Source: Paratinospora sagittata (lineage: Eukaryota; Streptophyta; Magnoliopsida; Ranunculales; Menispermaceae). Taken from it: a stretch of DNA of 64,000 nt. The position numbers and the translations under genes were made by a program. Location: the NCBI GenBank assembly GCA_035771175.1, contig CM069605.1:19151788-19215787 (forward strand), written 5' to 3'. Under the pieces are notes generated by a model. That model saw only the letters and a list, made by a program, of their open reading frames with translations. It was not told the DNA's origin and did not search any database. Positions within the stretch are counted from its first letter, which is position 1, and each line of letters starts with the position of its first letter. Of this stretch, positions 55,552-64,000 are shown one piece after another.

Positions 55552-58500
55552 CTAACTTTTTTGTTTTAACTACGATTTGAGTAATTCCAAATGCGGTGGA
55601 AGGAGGAAGAGAAAATCTACCAATTCATTTGCATTAAACATACGTTCCGATCACCGGTGACCGGTTATGGTTTATTAATACTACAAATCTTTGATAGCGA
55701 TGGGACCGATCACCGGATTTCAAAAAGTATTTTAAAGCACCTAGTTTACTAGATCTTTTCGTCCTCTTTCCAACGCATATTAAATCACTAAAATCGGAGT
55801 TAAAACGAAAACGGTAGGGTCATTTGAAGTTTACTTATCATTTGCTGAAATGATACACCGTTCAAAAAACAATTGATAAGTGAACCTTAAATGACCAGAA
55901 CTTTTTTGTTTTAAGTCTGATTTTGGTAATTGAAAATGCGGTGGAAAAAGAAAGAGAACATCCATAAATTTATTGCATTAACTTACTTTCCGATCACTTG
56001 TGAGGGGTCACGGTTGACTACTAATTTGTAAATTAAATAGCAACAGGACCGGTTAACGTTAACGAAAAATTACTTAAAGCACCTGGTTTACTAGATCTTT
56101 TCTTCTTCTTTCAAACGCATTTTAAATTGTTGAAATCAGAGTTAAACCTAAAATGTTCGGGTCATTCGAAGTTTACTTATTGATTTGTGAAATGATACAC
56201 CCTTCGATAAACAATCGGTAAGTAAATTCAAATGACCCTAACTTTTTTGTTTTAACTACAATTTGAGTAATTCCAAATGCGATGGAAGGAGGAAGAGAAA
56301 ATCTTCCAATTCAAGTGCATTAAACATATGTTCCGATCATGGGTGACGGGTCATGGTTAATTAATACTACAAATCTTTGATAGCGACGGGATTGGTCACC
56401 GGTTATCGAAAAGTAACTTAAAGCGCCTAGTTTACTAGATATTTTCTTCATCTTTCCAACGCATATTAAATGACTAAAATCGGAGTTAAAACGAAAACGG
56501 TTGGGTTATTTGAAATTCACTTATCATTTACTGAAATAATACACTGCTAGAAAAATAATCAGTAAGTATGCTTTAAATAACCATAACTTTTTTTTTTAAC
56601 TCTGATTTGAGGAATTGAAAATGCAGTGGAAAGAGAAAGAAAAAATCCATAAATTTATTGCATTAACTTACTTTCCGATCACTTGTGAGGGGTCACGGTT
56701 GACTATAAATTTGTAAATTAAATAGCAACAGGACCGGTGAACGGAAAATAACTTAAAGCACCTAGTTTCCTATATCTTTTCTTTATCTTTCGAACGCATT
56801 TTAAGTTTACCTATCAATTGTTGAAATGATACACCGTTTGTTAAATAATCGGTAAGTACACTTCAAATGAAAATAACTTTATTTTTTTACCTACAATTTG
56901 AGTAATTCCAAATGCGGTGGAAGGAGAAAAAGAAGATCCACAAATTCATGTGCATTACTTAAACTTACTTTCTTATCACCGGTGACAGGTCACATTTTAT
57001 TAATACTACAAACATTTTGATAGCGACATGACTAGTCACCGGTTATCGAAAATTAACTTAAAGCGCCTAGTTACTAGATCTTTTTTTCGTCTTTCCAACA
57101 CATATTAAATCACTAAAATCGGAGTTAAAACGAAAACGGTAGGGTCATTTGAGGTTTACTTATCAATTGCTGAAATGATACACCATTCGAAATACAATCG
57201 ATTAGTGAACTTTAAATGACCATAACTTTTTTGTTTTAACTCTGATTTTAGTAATTGAAAATGCGATGGAAAAAGAAAGAGAAAATCCGTAAATTAATTA
57301 CATTAACTTACTTTCCGATCACTTGTGAGGGGTCACGGTTGACTAATAATTTGTAAATTAAATAGCAACAGGACCGGTTAACGAAAAATTACTTAAAGCA
57401 CCTGGTTTACTAGATCTTTTCTTCTTCTTTCAAACAAATTTTAAATTGCTGAAATTAGAGTTAAAACTAAATTGTTCGGGTCATTTGAAGTTTCCTTATT
57501 GATTGTTGAAATGATACACCGTTCGATAAACAATCGGTAAGTAAACTTCGAATGACCCTAACTTTTTTGTTTTAACTACGATTTGAGTAATTCCAAATGC
57601 GGTGGAAGGAGGGAGAGAAAATCTACCAATTCATGTGCATTAAACATACGTACCGATCACCGGTGACCCGTCATGGTTTATTAATTCTACGTATCTTTGA
57701 TAGCGATGGGACCGATCATCGGATTTCGAAAAGTATTTTAAAGCACCTAGTTTTCTAGATCTTTTCGTCCTCTTTCCAATGCATATTAAATCACTAAAAT
57801 CGGAGTTAAAACGAAAACGTTAGGGTCATTTGAAGTTCCCTTATCATTTACTGAAATGATACACCGTTCAAAAAATAATCAGTAAGTAAACCTTAAATGA
57901 CCATAACTTTTTTGTTTTAACTCTGATTTTAGTAATTGAAAATGCGGTGGAAAAAGAAAGAGAAAATCCGTAAATTTATTGCATGAACTTACTTTCCAAT
58001 CACTTGTGAGGGGTCACGGTTGACTAATAATTTGTAAATTAAATAGCAATAGGACCGGTTAACGAAAAATAACTTAAAGCACCTAGTTTACTAGGTCTTT
58101 TCTTCTTCTTTCAAACGCATTTTAAATTGCTAAAATCAGAGTTAAACCTAAAATGTTAGGGTCATTCGAAGTTTACTTATTGATTGTTGAAATGATACAC
58201 CGTTCGATAAACAATCGGTAAGTAAACTTCAAATGACCCTAACTTTTTTGTTTTAACTACGATTTGAGTAATTCCAAATGCGGTGGAAGGAGGAAGAGAA
58301 AATCTATCAATTCATGTGCATTAAACATACGTACCGATCACCGGTGACCGGTCATGGTTAATTAATACTACAAATCTTTGATAGCGATGGGACCGATCAC
58401 CGGGTTTCGAAAAGTATTTTAAAGCACCTAGTTTACTAGATCTTTTCGTCCTCCTTCCAACGCATATTAAATGAATAAAATCGGAGTTAAAACGAAAATG

Positions 58501-61500
58501 GTAGGGTTATTTGAAGTTCACTTATCATTTCCTGAAATGATACACTGTTAGAAAAATAATCAGTAAGTAAACTTCAAATAACCATAACTTTTTTGTTTTA
58601 ACTCTGATTTGAGTAATTGAAAATGCAGTGGAAAGAGAGAAAAAATCCATAAATTTATTGCATTAACTTACTTTCCGACACTTGTGAGGGGTCACGGTTG
58701 ACTAATAATTTGTAAATTAAATAGCAATAGGACCGGTGAACGGAAAATAACTAAAAGCACATAGTTTCCTAGATCTTTACTTTATCTTTCGAACGCATTT
58801 TAAATCGCTGAAATTTATGTTAAAACTAAAATGTTCGGGTCATTTGAAGTTTACCTATCGATTGTTGAAATGATACACCGTTTGTTAAATAATCGGTAAG
58901 TACACTTCAAATGAAAATAACTTTATTTTTTTAACTAGAATTTGAGTAATTCCAAATGCGGTGGAAGGAGAAAAAGAAGATCCACAAATTCAGGTGCATT
59001 AATTAAACTTACTTTCTTATCACCGGTGACAGGTCACATTTTATTAATACTACAAACATTTGATAGCGACATGACTAGTCACCGGTTATCGAAAATTAAC
59101 TTAAAGCACCTACCAACTAGATCTTTTTTTCGTCTTTCCAACACATATTAAATCACTAAAATCGGAGTTAAAACGAAAACGGTAAGGTCATTTGAAGTTT
59201 ACTTATCATTTGCTGAAAGGATACACCGTTCGAAAAACAATCGATAAGTGAACTTTAAATGACCAAAACTTTTTTGTTTTACCTCTAATTTTAGCAATTG
59301 AAAATGCGGTGGAAAAAGAAAGAGAAAATCAGTAAATTTATTGCATTAACTTACTTTCCGATCACTTGTGAGGGGTCACGATTGACTAATAAATTGTAAA
59401 TTAAATAGCAACATCACCGATTAACGAAAAATTACTTAAAGCACCTGGTTTACTAGATCTTTTCTTCTTCTTTCAAACAAATTTTAAATTGCTGAAATCA
59501 GAGTTAAAACTAAATTGTTCGGGTCATTTGAAGTTTCCTTATTGATTGTTGAAATGATACACCGTTCGATAAACAATTGGTAAGTAAACTTCAAATGACC
59601 CTAACTTTTTTGTTTTAACTACGATTTGAGTAATTCCAAATGCGGTGGAAGGAGGAAGAGAAAATCTACCAATTCATGTGCATTAAACATACGTTCCGAT
59701 CACCGGTGACCGGTCATGGTTTATTAATACTACAACTCTTTGATAGTGATGGGACCGATCATCGGATTTCAAAAAGTATTTTAAAGCACCTAGTTTACTA
59801 GATCTTTTCGTCCTCTTTCCAACGCATATTAAATCACTAAAATCGGAGTTAAAACGAAAACGGTAGGGTCATTTGAAGTTTACTTATCATTTGCTGAAAT
59901 GATACACCGTTCGAAAAACAATCGATAAGTGAAGTTTAAATGACCATAACTTTTTTGTTTTAACTCTGATTTTAGTAATTGAAAATGCGGTGGAAAAAGA
60001 AAGAGAAAATCCGTAAATTTATTGCATTAACTTACTTTCCGATCACTTGTGAGGGGTCACGGTTGACTAAAAATTTGTAAATTAAATAGCAACAGGACCG
60101 ATGAACGGAAAATCACTTAAAGCACCTAGTTTCCTAGATCTTTTCTTTATATTTCAAACACATTTTACATCGCTGAAATTTAAGTTAAAACAAAAATGTT
60201 TGGGTCATTTGAAGTTTACTTATCGATTGTTGAAATGATGCACAGTTTGTTAAATAATCAGTAAGTACACTTCAAATGACAATAACTTTATTTTTTTAAC
60301 TACAATTTGAGTAATTCCAAATGCGGTGGAAGGAGAAAAAGAAGATCCACAAATTCATGTGCATTAATTAAACTTACTTTCTTATCACCGGTGACAGGTC
60401 ACATTTTATTAATACTACAAACATTTTGATAGCGACATGACTAGTCACCGGTTATCGAAAATTAACTTAAAGCGCCTACTTACTAGATCTTTTTTTCGTT
60501 TTTCCAACACATATTAAATCACTAAAATCGGAGTTAAAACGAAAACGGTAGGGTCATTTGAAGTTTACTTATCAATTGCTGAAATGATACACCGTTCGAA
60601 ATACAATCGATTAGTGAACTTTAAATGACCATAACTTATTTGTTTTAACTCTGATTTTAGTAATTGAAAATGCGATGGAAAAAGAAAGAGAAAATCCGTA
60701 AATTAATTGCATTAACTTACTTTCCGATCACTTGTGAGGGGTCACGGTTGACTAATAATTTGTAAATTAAATAGCAACAGCACCGGTTAACAAAAAATTA
60801 CTTAAAGCACCAGGTTTACTAGATCTTTTCTACTTCTTTCAAACAAAATTTAAATTGCTGAAATCAGAGTTAAAACTAAATTGTTCGGGTCATTTGAAGT
60901 TTCCTTATTGATTGTTGAAATGACACACCGTTCGATAAACAATCGGTAAGTAAACTTTAAATGACCCTAACTTTTTTGTTTTAACTACGATTTGAGTAAT
61001 TCCAAATGCGGTGGAAGGAGGAAGAGAAAATCTACCAATTCATTTGCATTAAACATACGTTCCGATCACAGGTGACCGGTCATGGTTTATTAATACTACG
61101 AATCTTTGATAGCGATGGGACCGATCACCGGATTTCGAAAAGTATTTTAAAGCACCTAGTTTACTAGATCTTTTCGTCCTCTTTCCAACGCATATTAAAT
61201 CACTAAAATCGGAGTTAAAACGAAAACGGTAGGGTCATTTGAAGTTTACTTATCATTTGCTGAAATGATACACCGTTCAAAAAACAATCGATAAGTGAAC
61301 CTTAAATGACCAGAACTTTTTTGTTTTAAGTCTGATTTTTGTAATTGAAAATGCGGTGGAAAAAGAAAGAGAAAATCCATAAATTTATTGCATTAACTTA
61401 CTTTTCGATCACTTGTGAGGGGTCACGGTTGACTACTAATTTGTAAATTAAATAGCAACAGGACCGGTTAACGAAAAATTACTTAAAGCACCTGGTTTAC

Positions 61501-61647
61501 TAGATCTTTTCTTCTTCTTTCAAACGCATTTTAAATTGTTGAAATCAGAGTTAAACCTAAAATGTTCGGGTCATTCGAAGTTCACTTATTGATTGTTGAA
61601 ATGATACACCGTTCGATAAACAATCGGTAAGTAAATTCAAATGACCC
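55552..61647 (+). repeat. Satellite array 5, with long-range duplications of array 4
   Basis: About 18 monomers, same dimer. Removing copy 3, the stretch 42700-43230 matches 56016-56545 at a 2051-bp distance through private variants (GGTTAACGTTAACG, GATCATGGGTGACGGG). The stretch 43480-44291 plus 55557-56100 matches 60150-61500 at ~5415 bp (AATGACACACCG, TTTCTACTTC, CATTTGCATT). One monomer is shortened near 56804. No gene is seen. Confidence 0.95.
60967..60971 (+). other. Paralogous empty site of copy 3
   Basis: CTAAC occurs once here in an uninterrupted monomer (AAATGACCCTAACTTTTTTG) whose flanks on both sides are near-identical to the flanks of copy 3. It shows the pre-insertion state and confirms that CTAAC is the duplicated target. 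Confidence 0.8.
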
Positions 61648-61729
61648 TGTAATACCCTGTATTTCACAAAAAAAAAAAAAAAAAAAAAAAAGAAAATTTA
61701 CTATTTGAAATTTTTACTATTTGGGCAAC

Positions 61730-61991
61730 GCCCGAACGTTCAGGCGCATGCCAGAACGTTCAGGCGCCTGCCAGAACGTTCAGGCGCCTGCCAGAACGTT
61801 CAGGCGGCATGCCAGAACATTCAGACGCCTGCCAGAACGTTCAGGCGGCATGCCAGAACGTTCAGGCGCCTGCCAGAACGTTCAGGCGGCATGCCAGAAC
61901 GTTCAGGCGCCTGCCAGAACGTTCAGGCGCCATGCCAGAACGTTCAGGCGCCTGCCAGAACGTTCAGGCGCCTGCCAGAACGTTCAGGCGC
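61730..61991 (+). repeat. LTR minisatellite, 13 units
   Basis: Thirteen units of 20-21 bp. Several have GGCGGCATG instead of GGCGCCATG, and one unit is mutated to AGAACATTCA, losing the palindrome. Confidence 0.95.
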
Positions 61992-62000
61992 ACAACATCT

Positions 62001-62009
62001 CTATATAAG
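62001..62009 (+). promoter_or_regulatory. LTR TATA box, copy 4
   Basis: CTATATAAG next to the minisatellite. Confidence 0.8.
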
Positions 62010-63056
62010 AAACCTCCTCATTTCTCATTTCTCACACCAAATCACCTTCTCTTGTGATTTTTCTTCTCCTTTCTACGCATTCTAAGTTTTTAGTCTTTGA
62101 GACTCCCGGTGGGGTGCAACAAATTTCTGTCCGGAGGAAAGCGCCAGATCTTAAAGCGGTGCAACGAAGTTCTGTCCGGAGAAAAGCACCAGATCTGAAG
62201 GTGGGGAACGAAATATAGGTTTGCGTGTTTTATAACTTTTATTAAAGTTTACATTCAATTATTATTATATCTACTATTCATTTACACTGCATTATGTCAA
62301 TAATGTTATGACCTGAATGTTATAACTTTGCACGTCGTGATACCGACCCTGATAAGGTTCACTAGACGTTGCCAAAGTCAGTCTAAATGTCAAGAAAGAC
62401 CAGACCAGTAGACTCGACCAGTTCATGCATTGGCATCATACATATCACCACCTAGGGACGTATATGGTTTATGACTCATAGAATAGTTAGAAGCATTGCT
62501 CACTATTCATTATATTTCTCTGGAGAAGGACGTACATGAGAACCCGGCTACACCCGGGGAGGGACATCAGTACGTGAATTCAGAGCATCGTTCCTGTACA
62601 TGAATTCAGGCGATGTACGCTCATCAAACCATTAATACGTGACGGTGTCATGCATACATTCATATTGATTGATTATGATGCTCACATGTGTAATTTAAGA
62701 TATTTGATATTGCAGTAGGCTTTATTAATTGTTATACTCATGCACTATTTACCCACTGAGCGCGTTAAGCTCACTCCAATATTATCAAATCTTTCACAGG
62801 AAATTAGGGTGGACTGGGTGCAGGTTATGGAGCCCACATTTTGTACCCTTTGTATGAATCATTGGGGATTTTGGGAGTATGTTCCCTTGACCATTTTATG
62901 TACAAAAGTATTCTGAATTATATGAAATCAGATTTGTACGGTGTACTGTATTTCCGCTGCGTACTCTGTTATTACCATTATGATTGTTCCAAATGCGCGC
63001 CCCGTCCGAGAGTGTACCGCCGGTTTAGGCGCGTCCGGGCGGGGTGTGACATTTAA

Positions 63057-63068
63057 TGGTATCAGAGC
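63057..63068 (+). promoter_or_regulatory. Primer-binding site, copy 4
   Basis: TGGTATCAGAGC, five bases after the LTR end, exact initiator Met-tRNA type. Confidence 0.9.
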
Positions 63069-63212
63069 GTACGGTCCACGGCCCGCCCAAGTCTACCAAA
63101 TTAGGGGAAGAAACTATAATTGATTTAAATATACATATAGTCATAATTTATTAGAAACTATATGCGTAGTTATTATTGAATATATGTATCTATATACATT
63201 AGAGTATATGAG

Positions 63213-63604
63213 GTACGTATAAAATAAAAAAAAATAAAAAAAAAATAAAATAAAAAATTCGAAAAAAAAAATTTTATTTTTCAAAAATTATTTAATCGAA
63301 AAAAAAAAAAAAAAAAAAAAAATATTTTTCGAAAATTATTTATTCGAAAAAAAAAAAAAAAAAAAAAATTTATTTTTCGAAAATTATTTATTCGAGAAAA
63401 AAAAAATAAAAAAAAATTACTATTCGAAAATTATTTATTCGAAAAAAAAAAAATAAAAAAAAAATAAATTATTTTTCGAAAATTATTTATTCGAAAAAAA
63501 AAAAAAAAAAATTTGATATATCTAAAACTATATATATATATGACTTCTATATATAGTTAAGATTAAAAATAACTATATATGATTTTTATATAGTCTAAAT
63601 TTTA

Positions 63605-63703
<99 letters not shown>

Positions 63704-63919
63704 GCTTTATGAAAACTATATATATAATTATGATGAGATATGTCTATACTTTCATAGGTGAATACGACATATATGCATCAAATCACTAATGAAGAAAATT
63801 TCATGATGGCATAAACATCAACAGAAAACTCGAAAATAATGTCTAGAAGACAAGGCATAACTCTTAAAAATATTAGGAATATATTTTGTGTCTTTCACAC
63901 AAATTTATTTTCCTTTCAG
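63213..63919 (+). other. Leader resembling a 5' UTR intron, copy 4
   Basis: 707 bases, no gene. GTACGT follows GAG at the start and CCTTTCAG ends it, eight bases before the ORF1 ATG. It contains five TTCGAA/A-run units (63219-63512) and a long TA run. Confidence 0.55.
63607..63700. repeat. (TA)n microsatellite, ~47 units
   Basis: An uninterrupted TA run in the leader of copy 4; copies 1-3 have only short TA stretches here, so it expanded in this copy. Confidence 0.95.
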
Positions 63920-63926
63920 CAAAAGA

Positions 63927-64000
63927 ATGACCTCAAAGGAGGGAACAACTTCTACTAGTAGGGAACCAATTCCCACTAGACTAACGGAATTGTCCAAAAG
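63927..64000 (+). CDS. ORF1 start of copy 4 (partial)
   Basis: The first 24 codons of ORF1 (MTSKEGTTSTSREPIPTRLT and on), open to the window end. One residue differs from copies 1 and 2 (K for R at position 4). The start is set by the conserved ATG after CCTTTCAG. Confidence 0.9.
   Translation, partial: MTSKEGTTSTSREPIPTRLTELSK

Larger units (their letters stand above)
61648..63051 (+). repeat. 5' LTR of copy 4
   Basis: 1404 bp, TGTAATACCC to GGGGTGTGACA; 13 minisatellite units; single GTACGTGAATTCAG segment as in copy 1; ~45-bp duplication in the transcribed part near 62110-62200. Confidence 0.95.
61648..64000 (+). mobile_element. Family-A element, copy 4, cut by window end
   Basis: Begins TGTAATACCC after satellite ending AAATGACCC. 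It has a complete 5' LTR, PBS, leader and the first 74 bases of ORF1. The 3' part and target duplication are outside the window. By LTR variant it groups with copy 1. Confidence 0.95.

Overview
The window is plant nuclear DNA from satellite-rich heterochromatin, most likely centromeric or pericentromeric. No host gene, tRNA, rRNA or prokaryotic feature is visible. About 29 kb is one tandem satellite with a ~341-bp monomer, always in the same orientation and interrupted by retrotransposons. The coding capacity belongs to two Ty3/gypsy families, called A and B here. Both carry the RT-RNase H-integrase order and a chromodomain-like C terminus, as in plant chromoviruses of the Tekay/Del type. Species cannot be told from the sequence.

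Layout: 1-3218, 3' end of a family-B element on the minus strand (LTR, then a broken integrase). 3219-6331, satellite array 1. 6332-6655, a 324-bp element with 75-bp terminal inverted repeats and internal Pol III-like boxes. 6683-8224, a plus-strand family-B RNase H/integrase fragment. 8225-15772, array 2. 15773-27101, A copy 1 (plus): inverted, deleted inside, and carrying a nested solo family-B LTR at 21967-24931. 27102-32097, array 3, with a 26-bp LTR scar at 28151-28176. 32098-36566, A copy 2 (plus), internally deleted. 36567-44291, array 4. 44292-55551, A copy 3 (minus), full length with intact ORFs. 55552-61647, array 5. 61648-64000, A copy 4 (plus), cut by the window end.

Family A in copy 3 reads: 5' LTR, a primer-binding site matching initiator Met-tRNA, a very AT-rich leader that looks like an intron, ORF1 (530 aa, resembling the 'putative plant transposon protein' domain), a 774-bp spacer ending in a strong splice-acceptor-like site, a single gag-pol ORF (1573 aa) with all expected catalytic motifs, a polypurine tract and the 3' LTR. 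The LTR promoter holds a 20-21-bp minisatellite immediately upstream of the TATA box. Each unit contains AGAACGTTCA, the minimal inverted heat-shock-element pattern nGAAnnTTCn. Copy number varies from 7 to 18 and differs between the two LTRs of one element.

The satellite is organised as two alternating monomer types forming a ~682-bp dimer. Dimers are grouped into higher-order repeats of about 2.05, 2.73 and 5.4 kb, recognised by shared private variants. Copies 1-3 of family A have perfect 5-bp target duplications within satellite, and a paralogous empty site for copy 3 survives at about 60967. The most interesting signals are the heat-shock-like LTR minisatellite, ORF1 with its apparent alternative-splicing layout, the inverted yet young copy 1, and the multi-level satellite organisation.
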